Assembly (NCBI GenBank): GCA_900539185.1
Contig: UQBG01000024.1
Coordinates: 1 to 26,210 of the forward strand
DNA length: 26,210 bases
From: an uncultured Clostridium sp.
GTDB lineage: Bacteria; Bacillota; Clostridia; Lachnospirales; Lachnospiraceae
Direction of reading: 5' to 3'
Below the pieces are notes generated by a model, which was not told the DNA's origin, searched no databases, and saw only the letters and a program-made list of their open reading frames with translations. Each line of letters opens with the position of its first letter. The first letter of the stretch is position 1. Made by a program: the position numbers and the translations under genes. Below are positions 1 to 8,750 of this stretch, piece after piece.

Positions 1-98
1 TTAGAATGGATATCCTGAAGCACCGCATCGCGGGAGCGGATCATAGGAAAATAGGTGTTCAGTTTATTGGAAAATGAATTTGATACTTGATTGGACAA
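1..98 (-). CDS. Partial Rpn/PD-(D/E)XK transposase-like protein, N-terminus
   Basis: Reading the minus strand, an AAGGAGG ribosome site (106-112) lies 7 bases before a TTG codon at 98-96. An open frame follows to the window edge, about 32 residues. The translation contains YFPMIRSRDAVLQDI, which resembles the N-terminus of the PD-(D/E)XK nuclease family transposase (Rpn-like) proteins common in Lachnospiraceae (YFPMIR followed by an acidic helix). The catalytic domain lies outside the window, so the family call rests on this short stretch. A good minus-strand promoter upstream suggests the gene's 5' end is intact. It is divergent from the symporter gene. Confidence 0.55.
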   Translation of the reverse strand, partial: MSNQVSNSFSNKLNTYFPMIRSRDAVLQDIHS

Positions 99-156
99 AA
101 ATAATCCTCCTTCATAGTAGAATGTAAAATGTAAAAATAATATTTATCTAAAAATC

Positions 157-185
157 ATGATACAACAGCAATATAAAAATGTCAA
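157..185 (-). promoter_or_regulatory. Sigma-A promoter of the minus-strand left-edge gene
   Basis: On the minus strand TTGACA (185-180) and TATCAT (162-157) are separated by exactly 17 bases. The promoter points at the TTG-started gene ending at the left edge. The -35 box is perfect and the -10 has four of six consensus bases. Confidence 0.6.
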
Positions 186-233
186 ATAAATATTTAATAA
201 AATACATGCTTTATCAAATTAACAAATTGACGC

Positions 234-252
234 TTTAATGCGTTGCATTAAA
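234..252. repeat. Inverted repeat over the symporter promoter -35 (possible operator)
   Basis: TTTAATGC (234-241) and GCATTAAA (245-252) form a perfect 8-base inverted repeat around a 3-base centre. It covers the whole -35 hexamer at 243-248. The position suits repressor binding. No regulator gene is visible in the window. Confidence 0.4.
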
Positions 253-271
253 AAAGTAAATGTGTTATACT
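243..271 (+). promoter_or_regulatory. Sigma-A promoter for the sodium:solute symporter
   Basis: TTGCAT (243-248) and TATACT (266-271) have a 17-base spacer, and TGTG stands just before the -10. The start point would be near 278, giving a leader of about 60 bases before the ATG at 341. Confidence 0.55.
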
Positions 272-340
272 ACGAAAAGCAGTGCAAATGTACAAAAAGC
301 ATGCACATAAAAAGTGAAACAAAAGTGAAGGAGAGACAGT

Positions 341-1867
341 ATGGCAGTAAAGATCGTATTATTGCTGGTATTCTTCGGGATTATGGTGACAGTAGGTATC
401 TATTCCAGAAGAAAAGCAACCAATGTAAATGATTTTGTATTAGGTGGGAGAAGTGTGGGACCTTGGGTAACAGCGTTTGCCTTCGGAACCTCCTATTTTT
501 CATCTGTTGTATTTGTAGGGTATGCAGGACAGTTTGGATGGAAATACGGACTGGCGTCTACCTGGATTGGACTGGGCAATGCATTTATCGGAAGCCTCCT
601 TGCCTGGGTAGTGCTGGGACGGAGAACCAGAGTTATGAGTCAACAGCTGGAATCCGCTACGATGCCGGACTTTTTTGGAAAGCGATATGAGAGTAAGGCA
701 CTGAAGCTGGCAGCTTCTGCTATCGTGTTCATATTCCTGATTCCATACACCGCATCGATCTATAATGGACTTTCCCGACTGTTTGCAATGGCGTTTGATA
801 TTCCGTATGCGGTGTGTATCATTACGATGGCGGTACTGACGGGTGTTTATGTTATTCTTGGAGGCTATATGGCAACTGCTATTAATGACTTTATCCAAGG
901 TATTATCATGCTGATCGGTATTGTTCTGGTTATCGTAGCAGTATTAAATGGACATGGCGGTTTCTATGAAGCCGTTCGGCAGCTGGCAGAACTGGAGAGC
1001 GATGTTCCGGTAACGCTGGGACAGAAGGGAGCATTTACCTCCTTCTTTGGCCCGGATGTTGTGAATTTATTTGGTGTCGTTGTCTTAACGTCATTAGGAA
1101 CCTGGGGACTTCCGCAAATGGTTCACAAGTTCTATGCAATCAAGGATGAACGGGCGGTTAAAACCGGAACCGTAGTTTCCACAATATTTGCGATTATTAT
1201 CTCCGGCGGATGTTATTTTCTGGGCGGGTTTGCACGCTTATATGCAGATGCAGATATCTATAAGCCGGATGGCAGCGTGATGTACGATGCCATTGTTCCA
1301 CAGATGCTGTCAACACTGCCGGATATTCTGATCGGTGTTGTTATCGTTCTGGTGCTGTCAGCCTCCATGTCAACGCTGTCTTCTCTGGTGCTGACCTCCA
1401 GTTCCACACTGACGCTAGATTTTATTAAAGGAACGATCGTAAAAGATATGAAAGAGAAGAATCAGTTGATCGTTATGCGGGTGCTGATTGCATTCTTTAT
1501 TATCGTGTCAGTGGTTCTGGCTCTGAATCCACCGACCTTTATTGCACAGCTTATGGGTATTTCGTGGGGCGCGTTAGCAGGCGCATTCCTGGCACCATTT
1601 ATGTATGGACTGTACTCAAAGAAGGTTACAAAGGCCGCCGTATGGGCCAGCTTTATAGTGGGCGTTGGTCTTACGGTATCAAATATGTTCTTTAAGTTTA
1701 TTGCTTCTCCGATCAATGCGGGAGCGATTGCTATGGTAGCCAGTCTGATTATCGTTCCGTTAGTCAGCCTTGTGACCCCGAAGATGAAACAGGAGAGTGT
1801 CGATGCAATGTTTAGCTGCTACGATCAGAAGGTAACCGTAACAGAGAAGACCTCCTTAAATGAATAA
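341..1867 (+). CDS. Sodium:solute symporter (SSS family)
   Basis: A 508-residue integral membrane protein with about 13 hydrophobic segments, the normal size for the SSS family (PutP/PanF/SiaT type), which couples sodium entry to uptake of a solute. The family hallmark DFVLGGRSVGPWVTAFA lies at residues 31-47, after the first membrane helix; GGR is the typical loop motif. The start is supported by AAGGAGAG about 6 bases upstream. It is a single-gene unit with its own promoter and a terminator at 1902-1944. The substrate cannot be read from the sequence. SSS members carry proline, pantothenate, sugars, sialic acid and others. A sialic-acid role is tempting given neuABC downstream, but nothing here shows it. 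Confidence 0.85.
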   Translation: MAVKIVLLLVFFGIMVTVGIYSRRKATNVNDFVLGGRSVGPWVTAFAFGTSYFSSVVFVGYAGQFGWKYGLASTWIGLGNAFIGSLLAWVVLGRRTRVMSQQLESATMPDFFGKRYESKALKLAASAIVFIFLIPYTASIYNGLSRLFAMAFDIPYAVCIITMAVLTGVYVILGGYMATAINDFIQGIIMLIGIVLVIVAVLNGHGGFYEAVRQLAELESDVPVTLGQKGAFTSFFGPDVVNLFGVVVLTSLGTWGLPQMVHKFYAIKDERAVKTGTVVSTIFAIIISGGCYFLGGFARLYADADIYKPDGSVMYDAIVPQMLSTLPDILIGVVIVLVLSASMSTLSSLVLTSSSTLTLDFIKGTIVKDMKEKNQLIVMRVLIAFFIIVSVVLALNPPTFIAQLMGISWGALAGAFLAPFMYGLYSKKVTKAAVWASFIVGVGLTVSNMFFKFIASPINAGAIAMVASLIIVPLVSLVTPKMKQESVDAMFSCYDQKVTVTEKTSLNE

Positions 1868-1901
1868 TAGAATCAGTTACTGGTAAATAACAGTAAGAGA
1901 G

Positions 1902-1944
1902 AACGCCGTTTTCCAATACTTCAATGGTAAAAACGGCGTTTTTT
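1902..1944 (+). terminator. Rho-independent terminator after the symporter gene
   Basis: AACGCCGTTTT (1902-1912) pairs perfectly with AAAACGGCGTT (1930-1940) around a 17-base loop and runs into six T (1939-1944). It separates the symporter from the flagellar operon. Confidence 0.85.
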
Positions 1945-1955
1945 CATATTCCGGC

Positions 1956-1982
1956 TAAAGTTCATCTGAAAACTGACGATAT
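1956..1982 (+). promoter_or_regulatory. Sigma-D (sigma-28) promoter of the flgM operon
   Basis: TAAAGTT begins at 1956, matching the sigma-28 -35 consensus TAAAGTTT in its first seven bases. After TAAA come 15 bases and then GACGATAT (1975-1982), close to the consensus GCCGATAA. Transcription from about 1990 makes the upstream ATG at 1988 unusable and supports the FlgM start at 2027. Confidence 0.7.
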
Positions 1983-2026
1983 AATTAATGTATAGAAGAA
2001 TTATTTCAAGGAGGAAGGTGGCTATT

Positions 2027-2314
2027 ATGCGTATAGATGCTTATAACCAGATAAGTCAGTTATATGGTGTAGGAAAGACCAGAAAGACCGGTAAGATTGG
2101 ATACACCGATGCTGTAAACACCATGGATCAGGTGTCTTTTTCTTCTATTGGCAAGGATATGCAGATCGCAAAGGCTGCACTGGCAAAGGTTCCGGACGTT
2201 CGTCAGGACCGTGTGGATTCTCTGAAGGCGGCAATCGAGGGCGGTACTTATACTGTCAGCAATGAAGATTTTGCAGATAAGCTGTTAGCGGCATATACAG
2301 AGCGTAACCGATAA
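2027..2314 (+). CDS. flgM: Anti-sigma-28 factor FlgM
   Basis: A 95-residue protein that would bind and inhibit the flagellar sigma factor until it is exported through the finished hook-basal body, which couples late gene expression to assembly. The C-terminal half (VDSLKAAIEGGTYTVSNEDF and the following helix) matches the FlgM pattern, an amphipathic sigma-binding segment with a GxY turn. The N-terminus is polar and probably disordered, as usual. The start is the ATG at 2027 because AAGGAGG at 2008-2014 precedes it and the promoter -10 lies at 1975-1982. An in-frame ATG at 1988 would sit at the transcription start. It is the first gene of the flgM-flgN-flgK order known from Bacillus and Clostridia. 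Confidence 0.9.
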   Translation: MRIDAYNQISQLYGVGKTRKTGKIGYTDAVNTMDQVSFSSIGKDMQIAKAALAKVPDVRQDRVDSLKAAIEGGTYTVSNEDFADKLLAAYTERNR

Positions 2315-2338
2315 ACCGTAGGAAGGTAGGATATCAGC

Positions 2339-2854
2339 ATGGCCAGTTTGATAGAAGAATTGATTGATGTTTTGGAGCAGGAGTGTACGATATACGAGAA
2401 TCTGTATGCCGTATCCGATACGAAGACACAGACAATCGTAAAAAATGACATACAGGAGCTCCAGAAGATCACCGATCAGGAGCAAGCGGTGATAGATCAG
2501 GTTCTGGTTCTGGAGAAAAAACGGCAGACAATCGTGGATAATATCGCCGTTGTTCTGAACTATAAGGGAAAGAATATGACAGTAGCGGATATTGTCCGGG
2601 TCATGGAAGGACAACCGGATTTTCAGATTCCGCTCAGTCGGTTACACCATAGACTACGAAATGTGGTCATGCAGCTCCAACAGGTAAATACACAGAACCG
2701 AGAGCTGCTGGAGGATGCACTGGAAATGACAGAGTTCAGTATTAATATTCTGCAGACGGCCGGGCAGGCACCGGAGACAGCCAATTATGACAAGAAGTCT
2801 TACAGCGGAGACATGCTGGGAGTCAGCTATAGTCAGTTTGACAGTAAGAGCTGA
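2339..2854 (+). CDS. flgN: Flagellar export chaperone FlgN
   Basis: A 171-residue, almost wholly helical protein of the FlgN family. These are cytoplasmic chaperones that hold FlgK and FlgL soluble and deliver them to the flagellar export gate. Long charged heptad-like helices occupy residues 1-60 and 85-130, and the C-terminal ~40 residues are polar and tail-like, as in FlgN. It lies 24 bases after flgM and 24 bases before the first flgK. That position is the main support, since FlgN sequences diverge strongly. A GGAAGG ribosome site precedes the ATG. Confidence 0.8.
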   Translation: MASLIEELIDVLEQECTIYENLYAVSDTKTQTIVKNDIQELQKITDQEQAVIDQVLVLEKKRQTIVDNIAVVLNYKGKNMTVADIVRVMEGQPDFQIPLSRLHHRLRNVVMQLQQVNTQNRELLEDALEMTEFSINILQTAGQAPETANYDKKSYSGDMLGVSYSQFDSKS

Positions 2855-2878
2855 TAAGGATAAAGAGGAGATGAGATC

Positions 2879-4606
2879 ATGTCGGGAACGATGGGAAGGA
2901 TGTATATCGGCACTTCCGGTTTACAGGCACACCAGAATGCGATTAATACAACCGCACACAATTTAACCAATCTGAATACAGAAGGATATTCCCGGCAACA
3001 GGTACTCCTGACAGATCTGGCATATCAGAATCTGGGTTATACGAAGGTCGGTATCAAACAGACCGGTCTGGGAACTAGGGTCGAAGAGACCCGTACCACA
3101 CGGGATAAGTATCTGGATCAAAAGTACCGTCTGCAGTATAGCAGACAGAACTATTATGAGGCAAAGTATGGAGTGATCGAAGAGGTACAGGAGTTCTTCG
3201 GAGAGACAGAAGGAAGCACCTTTCAGGATTATATGAAGAATCTGTGGAACTCGATACAGGATGTTCAAAGGGAACCTAACAGCTTTGTAAAGCGGACGGC
3301 ACTGGTGGCAACTGCCGGTTCCTTTATTACACGGGCAAATGAAATTTATACGCAACTGGTGGATTATCAGAAGAATCTGAATAGTGAAATTGAAAAGAAA
3401 GCAGATAAGATCAACCAGCTGGCATCTACCATATATGATTTGAATCAGAAGATATTAAAGAGTGAATCCGGTGTAGAGAGTGCGAATGACTATCGGGATG
3501 CCCGAAATCAGGCACTGGATGAATTGTCCGGATTGATCTCCATTGAGATAAAAGAACAAACCAACGGAACTGTGAACGTATATGCAGAGGAACATCTGCT
3601 GGTTGCAGAGGAACAGACCTATCAGATCGGAACAAAACCGATCGCGGCCGGTTCTGATCTGCTCACAGTATATTGGAAGAGTGATGATACGGATGTGTTC
3701 AACTTCCGGAGAACATCTGTAGCCGGAGATAAGTCGGATACCGGCTCCCTGAAGGGTATGCTGTCGGCACGTGGTGATTATACACCGGATTATACCGACA
3801 TTCCGCTCCGGGAGAACTATGGAACCGAAGCAGACTATCAGGCGGCCTTGAAAAATTATAATCAGACATTGAGCAATCGAGATGTGGCCAGCCTGATTTC
3901 ACAGTTTGATCAGTTGATTCACGGCATGACGACGAAGATCAATGATGTTTTATGCCCAAATACACAGATTACCGATGTGAATGGTGTTACCTATACGATC
4001 CTGGATACGGAAAAAGCCGGTAAGGGATATGGAGAAGGAAATGAAGTACAGGGAACGGAGCTTTTTATCCGAAAGGGTGTAGAGCGTTATCACGAACAGA
4101 CAATTACCGTACTGGATACCGATGGAAAACAGCAGACCATGACGGTAAAGGTATATAATGCAGAAGATCCGGACGATTATTATTCCTTATATACGCTGGG
4201 ACAGTTAGAGATCAATGATGATCTGGTGAAGAATCCGTCTTTGCTCCCACTGACAAAGGTAAACGGTGAGGAATATCAGGACGTTGCCAATCAGCTTCTG
4301 GAGCTGTGGAACAGCGATTTTGCCACTCTGGATCCCAACACATTGGTTATGAATAATTTTAACAACTATTATGCAACCATGGTTGGAGACTATGCAAATA
4401 AGGGGTATACCTATAACAGTATCGCCACGAAGCAGGCAGGTCTGGTGAACGAGGTAAACAACCAGAGACAGGAAGTTGTCGGAGTATCCTCGGATGATGA
4501 GTTGACAAACCTGATCAAGTATCAGCATGCATACAACGCATCCTCCCGGTATATAACGGTTGTTTCCGAAATGATACAGCATATTATTGAGAAGTTAGGC
4601 TCATAA
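2879..4606 (+). CDS. flgK: Flagellar hook-associated protein 1, first copy (FlgK)
   Basis: A 575-residue HAP1 that joins hook to filament. The N-terminal rod/hook signature is clear: GTSGLQAHQNAINTTAHNLTN at about residues 12-32, then TEGYSRQQV. The coiled D1 region follows at about 90-220, a variable beta-rich centre at 220-480, and the conserved C-terminal helix ending LIKYQHAYNASSRYI and EMIQHIIEKLGS, which forms the D0 domain with the N-terminus. The length is in the normal FlgK range. A GAGGAG ribosome site precedes the ATG. A second flgK follows after 30 bases. The two differ through most of their length, so this is an old paralogue pair. Confidence 0.93.
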   Translation: MSGTMGRMYIGTSGLQAHQNAINTTAHNLTNLNTEGYSRQQVLLTDLAYQNLGYTKVGIKQTGLGTRVEETRTTRDKYLDQKYRLQYSRQNYYEAKYGVIEEVQEFFGETEGSTFQDYMKNLWNSIQDVQREPNSFVKRTALVATAGSFITRANEIYTQLVDYQKNLNSEIEKKADKINQLASTIYDLNQKILKSESGVESANDYRDARNQALDELSGLISIEIKEQTNGTVNVYAEEHLLVAEEQTYQIGTKPIAAGSDLLTVYWKSDDTDVFNFRRTSVAGDKSDTGSLKGMLSARGDYTPDYTDIPLRENYGTEADYQAALKNYNQTLSNRDVASLISQFDQLIHGMTTKINDVLCPNTQITDVNGVTYTILDTEKAGKGYGEGNEVQGTELFIRKGVERYHEQTITVLDTDGKQQTMTVKVYNAEDPDDYYSLYTLGQLEINDDLVKNPSLLPLTKVNGEEYQDVANQLLELWNSDFATLDPNTLVMNNFNNYYATMVGDYANKGYTYNSIATKQAGLVNEVNNQRQEVVGVSSDDELTNLIKYQHAYNASSRYITVVSEMIQHIIEKLGS

Positions 4607-4636
4607 GAGAGAAACAGATAAAGGATGTGAGAATCG

Positions 4637-6514
4637 ATGGCATCAACATTTTTAGGACTGAATACATCAAAATCCGGCTTGAATTACTATCAGGCGGCGC
4701 TGAATACAACGGCACATAATGTATCAAATGCAGAAACGGAAGGATATTCCAGACAGCAGGTGATCAGTAAGGCATCGAATGCTCTGCGGCTGGGAAATTC
4801 CGCAGGCATGCAGGGGACCGGTGTGAAAATTACCGGCATCGAACGGGTTCGAAATCCGTACTTTGATACCAAATACTGGAATGGAAACAGTCTGGGTGGT
4901 GAGTACGGAAGTAAGTATGATTATTCTTATGAAATCGAAACCTATTTTAATGAAATGAATTCTGCGACCGGATATACGTCCCTGTTGACGAATCTCCAGA
5001 ATTCCATGAAGACATTGGCGGATGATCCGTCCAGTGCAACCACCAGAGTGCAGTACGTCAATGATTTTCAGAGCTATACGGAACTGTTTCATGAGATTGC
5101 AAACAATCTGCAGAATACACAAAAAAGTCTGAACGACGAGCTGGTTGTTCGGGTTGATGAGATCAATTCCATTTCAAAAGAGCTTTTTACATTAAATGAC
5201 CAGATTAATAACATAGAACTGCGAAACGGAAACGCCAATGATCTGCGTGATCAGCGAACCCTGCTGATTGATAAACTTTCAGAACTGGTGAACACGTCAA
5301 CAGAGGAGATTCCGATTCTGGCCGAGGATGGACATGATTCGGGCGCTACCCGCTATATCGTCCGGATCAATGGGGAAGTACTGGTGGATGATCTTCAGTG
5401 CCGGCAGTTGATGGCAGTTCCGCGGGATGAAAAGGTAAATGAAACAGACATTAATGGACTGTACGAATTAGCCTGGAGAAATACAGACGGGACAGCAGGC
5501 GATGAATTCAATATCAACAGCCCGACTCTGACGGGTAAGCTCGCAGGTATCATAGCGGTTCGGGATGGAAACAACAATCATGGATTTGTGGGAAAAACCA
5601 CCGGAGCAGGCATCGATGCAACCGGAACCGGCTATGTAACGATGACGACAGATAAGGCATTTTATCTAAATGATCTGAATGTAGCGGCATCCGGTAAGAT
5701 TCGGATCCATGATACAGACTACTATTACGACAGCTTCGAAGCGCAGTACGATAATGCGACCGGCGAGATCACGGGTTATACCTTTCAGAATCTGAAAGTG
5801 CTGAGCGCAGATGGCAAGTCTCAGGTAGGAGCTGATACGACGAAGATCAAGACCGGACTTACGGCACGGGTAGGAAATAATGTGAACTTCGAAGGCGTTC
5901 CGTACTATATGTCCAAGCTGAATGAATTTGTACGGACCTTCTCCAGACATATGAATGATATCTGTACCTCCGGTGTGGATGCGGATGGTAAGCAGGGACT
6001 GGATATGTTGAATACATTGGATGTGGATGGAAAGAATCTGGATCTTTCGGCAACGACCGGAGATACGTCATTTACATCAAAGGGTGTTTCGTACTACCGG
6101 CTGACGGCACTGAACTGGAGCGTGAATGAAACGGTCATGAAGGATCCGAACAAGGTCGTTGTATCGGATAAGGCGGCGATCGATCAGGGAGATGTAGAAA
6201 AATGTAATCTGTTAAAAGAGATCCAGGACAGTCTGACGAATACCGGTATTTTCAAACAGGGAAGCCCGAGCCAGTATCTGGAGTCTATCATATCTACATT
6301 AGGCGTACAGACGAAACGATGCAAGATATCGATGCAGCATCAGAACAATATCGTATACAGTATCAATCAGCAGCGGATGTCAGAGTCCAGTGTGGACTCC
6401 AATGAAGAGGCGTCGAACCTCATCATCCAGCAGAATGGCTATAATCTGGCATGTAAGGTGATGTCGGTTCTGGATGAAATCTACGATAAACTGATTAACG
6501 GAACGGGAGTATAG
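4637..6514 (+). CDS. flgK: Flagellar hook-associated protein 1, second copy (FlgK paralogue)
   Basis: A 625-residue second HAP1. The N-terminus (LNTSKSGLNYYQAALNTTAH, then AETEGYSRQQV) and the C-terminal D0 helix (EEASNLIIQQNGYNLACKVM, then LDEIYDKLING) match FlgK. The middle (about 230-480) is a long variable domain containing GTGYVTMTTDKAFYLNDLNV, and it is longer than in the first copy. In Bacillus a single flgK is followed by flgL. Here the extra copy sits exactly between them, 30 bases after the first flgK and 13 bases before flgL, so it is cotranscribed. It may form a second junction ring or an alternative junction. Which copy contacts the hook cannot be told by eye. Confidence 0.88.
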   Translation: MASTFLGLNTSKSGLNYYQAALNTTAHNVSNAETEGYSRQQVISKASNALRLGNSAGMQGTGVKITGIERVRNPYFDTKYWNGNSLGGEYGSKYDYSYEIETYFNEMNSATGYTSLLTNLQNSMKTLADDPSSATTRVQYVNDFQSYTELFHEIANNLQNTQKSLNDELVVRVDEINSISKELFTLNDQINNIELRNGNANDLRDQRTLLIDKLSELVNTSTEEIPILAEDGHDSGATRYIVRINGEVLVDDLQCRQLMAVPRDEKVNETDINGLYELAWRNTDGTAGDEFNINSPTLTGKLAGIIAVRDGNNNHGFVGKTTGAGIDATGTGYVTMTTDKAFYLNDLNVAASGKIRIHDTDYYYDSFEAQYDNATGEITGYTFQNLKVLSADGKSQVGADTTKIKTGLTARVGNNVNFEGVPYYMSKLNEFVRTFSRHMNDICTSGVDADGKQGLDMLNTLDVDGKNLDLSATTGDTSFTSKGVSYYRLTALNWSVNETVMKDPNKVVVSDKAAIDQGDVEKCNLLKEIQDSLTNTGIFKQGSPSQYLESIISTLGVQTKRCKISMQHQNNIVYSINQQRMSESSVDSNEEASNLIIQQNGYNLACKVMSVLDEIYDKLINGTGV

Positions 6515-6527
6515 GAGGTCTTGATCT

Positions 6528-8036
6528 ATGAGAGTCACAAACCAGATGATAAGTAATAATTCTCTGCGGAATCTGCAGACCAGTACGAAAAAGGTTGATA
6601 CCCTGGTTCAACAGCTGACCACAGGCCAGAAGATCCAGCGTGCCAGTGAGGATCCGGTAGTAGCAGTGCGTGCACTGAAGCTCCGTAATACGGTCAGCCA
6701 GCTCGAACAGTATAAGACAAAGAATATCAAGGATGCGGATTCCTGGATGGATTTGACCGAGAACTCCATCACCAGTATCTCAAACTATATCGAGTATATG
6801 TCCGGCTACTGCACACAGGGAGCAACCGACTCCTTCAACAATGACAACCGTTCCGCGGTAGCAGAGACGATACGTGCCTACAAGGATATGATCTACTCGG
6901 AGGGAAACACAACCTATGCAGGCAGGTATGTATTCTCCGGTTATAAGACAGATACCGCATTAGGCTTCAGTGATTCAGAGGCAACAAAGTATTCCTATAC
7001 GATCACGGAGCCGATGAGCAGCAGTAAGATTGACGTGAAGACCGTAACAGTGAATGCGGTTGATCCGGAGGATCTGGACAAGTATCTGGCAGGTGGTAAG
7101 ACTTACGGGACAGATGCATACCCGGAGCAACAGACGGTTTATCGCCTACGGTTAGCTTACGATCAGCTGTCAGAGGGAACCACACCGACGATCAAGTATA
7201 AGGACAACACCGGAACGGAGCAGACGATAGCAGTGACAAAGACACTGACCAGTACCGAGTCCAAGGACTACTATAAGGATCTGGGGGATGATGAGGTACG
7301 CTATATTCCGGAAACGGGTGAGATCATTTTCGGGAAGAATGTATACACACAGATCCAGAATGCGGATGATATCACAGTGGGATATGCAAAGGACAGCTTC
7401 AAACAAAATGATCTGCGGCCGGAACACTACTTCAACTGCGTACAGACGAATAAAGCAACCGGCGAGCAGACAAATTTCGAGATCACAGACGATGATCAGG
7501 TCATCGAGTATGAGGTGAACTTTAATCAGATGATCCGCGTGAATACACAGGGGAGAGATCTGATCAAGCATGATATGGGACGAGCCATCGACGAACTGGC
7601 AGATAAGGTAGAGGAAGTGGCAGATGCAGAAAATCGGCTGGCACAGCTAAAGGGACTGCTGTCGAATCCGAAATACTCCGGAGACAGCAAGGCAGTAGAA
7701 CAGATTAACTACATGATCTCGGATGCAGAAAATGAAGTGAAGATGAAGAATCAGGAAATGCGTAGCATGTTCAATGCACACATCAGTGTATTTCAGGACT
7801 TCCAGACGGATGTAACGGCATTACAGTCGGACTCCGGTGCCCGTACCTCGAAGCTGGATATGATCGCATCCAGAGTGGCCGAGCAGTATACAAACTTTAC
7901 GGATCTGATGTCCTCCAATGAAGAGGTTGACTATGAAGATAAAGCAATCGAATTCTCCTCTTCTGCAATTGTATACAATGCAGCCCTTCAGGTAACGGGA
8001 AATGTTCTGCAGAAGTCATTGCTGGATTTTATATAA
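6528..8036 (+). CDS. flgL: Flagellar hook-associated protein 3 (FlgL), enlarged
   Basis: HAP3, the adaptor between FlgK and the flagellin filament, is a flagellin homologue. The N-terminus MRVTNQMISNNSLRNLQTS and the motif GQKIQRASEDPVVAVRALKLR (about residues 33-53) are the FlgL/flagellin D0-D1 signature. The C-terminus (about 410-502, with AIEFSSSAIVYNAALQVTGN) is the matching helix. At 502 residues it is much longer than the roughly 300 of many FlgL proteins. The extra length lies at about 140-350 and is polar and beta-like. AGGAGG overlaps the end of the upstream flgK and precedes the ATG by about 8 bases. Confidence 0.9.
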   Translation: MRVTNQMISNNSLRNLQTSTKKVDTLVQQLTTGQKIQRASEDPVVAVRALKLRNTVSQLEQYKTKNIKDADSWMDLTENSITSISNYIEYMSGYCTQGATDSFNNDNRSAVAETIRAYKDMIYSEGNTTYAGRYVFSGYKTDTALGFSDSEATKYSYTITEPMSSSKIDVKTVTVNAVDPEDLDKYLAGGKTYGTDAYPEQQTVYRLRLAYDQLSEGTTPTIKYKDNTGTEQTIAVTKTLTSTESKDYYKDLGDDEVRYIPETGEIIFGKNVYTQIQNADDITVGYAKDSFKQNDLRPEHYFNCVQTNKATGEQTNFEITDDDQVIEYEVNFNQMIRVNTQGRDLIKHDMGRAIDELADKVEEVADAENRLAQLKGLLSNPKYSGDSKAVEQINYMISDAENEVKMKNQEMRSMFNAHISVFQDFQTDVTALQSDSGARTSKLDMIASRVAEQYTNFTDLMSSNEEVDYEDKAIEFSSSAIVYNAALQVTGNVLQKSLLDFI

Positions 8037-8062
8037 GATGGTAAAATGAAAGGAGAAATTCT

Positions 8063-8521
8063 ATGGTAGCACAGACAAGATTATTTGGAGAAATTACAAT
8101 CGAAGATGATAAGGTTCTGGAATTCCCGAATGGAATCATAGGAATCGAGGATAAGCATAAGTTTGCTATCGTATATGATGTAGAACGGGGGTCTGATACC
8201 GCTATCCGGTGGCTGCAGTCTATGGAAGATCCATATCTGGCTCTGCCGGTGATTGAACCGCTGGCTATTGTAGATGAATATAATCCGATCATTGAGGATG
8301 CTTTGCTGGAACCGATCGATAATCCGCAGGATGAGGACATCGTGGTTTTACTGACGATGATCGTATCCTCCGATGTCACAAAGGTCACTGCAAATATGAA
8401 GGCTCCGATCCTGATCAACTCCGCTACCCGGAAGGGTGAGCAGATTATAGTGGAGAATGCAGACTATGAAGCAAAGTTTAATGTGTATGATGCGGTACAG
8501 AGAAAAAAGGCAGGTGAGTGA
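8063..8521 (+). CDS. fliW: Flagellar assembly factor FliW
   Basis: A 152-residue FliW, the small cytoplasmic protein that binds either flagellin or CsrA. When flagellin is exported, FliW is freed and antagonises CsrA, so flagellin translation resumes. The N-terminal RLFGEITI and FPNGIIGIED (residues 21-30) are the family signature, and the body is the usual beta-barrel pattern. AAAGGAG precedes the ATG. The stop overlaps the start region of csrA, the classic translationally coupled fliW-csrA pair. The flagellin leader in this window carries the CsrA target this pair would act on. Confidence 0.93.
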   Translation: MVAQTRLFGEITIEDDKVLEFPNGIIGIEDKHKFAIVYDVERGSDTAIRWLQSMEDPYLALPVIEPLAIVDEYNPIIEDALLEPIDNPQDEDIVVLLTMIVSSDVTKVTANMKAPILINSATRKGEQIIVENADYEAKFNVYDAVQRKKAGE

Positions 8522-8523
8522 TT

Positions 8524-8742
8524 ATGTTAGCATTATCCAGAAAGCAGAATGAGGCCATTGTAGTAGGAAATGATATCGAGATCACGATCCTGGAAATCAA
8601 GGGTGATCAGGTAAAAATCGGGATTCAGGCACCGAAATCCGTACCGGTTTACCGAAAGGAACTGTATATGCAGATCAAGGATGCCAATCAGGAGGCCATC
8701 AAGCAGGCCGGCACCTTGGAAAATCTGAAAAATCTACTGTGA
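8524..8742 (+). CDS. csrA: Carbon storage regulator CsrA
   Basis: A 72-residue RNA-binding translational repressor. It begins MLALSRKQNEAI and contains VKIGIQAPKSVPVYRKELY. L4, R6 and R44, positions known in CsrA to contact RNA, are all present. The dimer binds GGA motifs, usually in hairpin loops and near ribosome sites. The ATG at 8524 is chosen over the in-frame GTG at 8518 because CsrA begins with M-L-x-L-x-R and AGGTG (8512-8516) is well spaced to it. The length is slightly above the E. coli protein, typical of Firmicutes. It lies 2 bases after the fliW stop. Confidence 0.95.
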   Translation: MLALSRKQNEAIVVGNDIEITILEIKGDQVKIGIQAPKSVPVYRKELYMQIKDANQEAIKQAGTLENLKNLL

Positions 8743-8750
8743 CCGGGTGT

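Noticed and set aside
500..898. Long minus-strand open frames opposite the symporter and flagellar genes
   Set aside because: They lack ribosome sites, have implausible composition and mirror strongly coding plus-strand genes.
1988..2026. Longer FlgM start at 1988
   Set aside because: It lies at the predicted transcription start of the sigma-D promoter and has no ribosome site.
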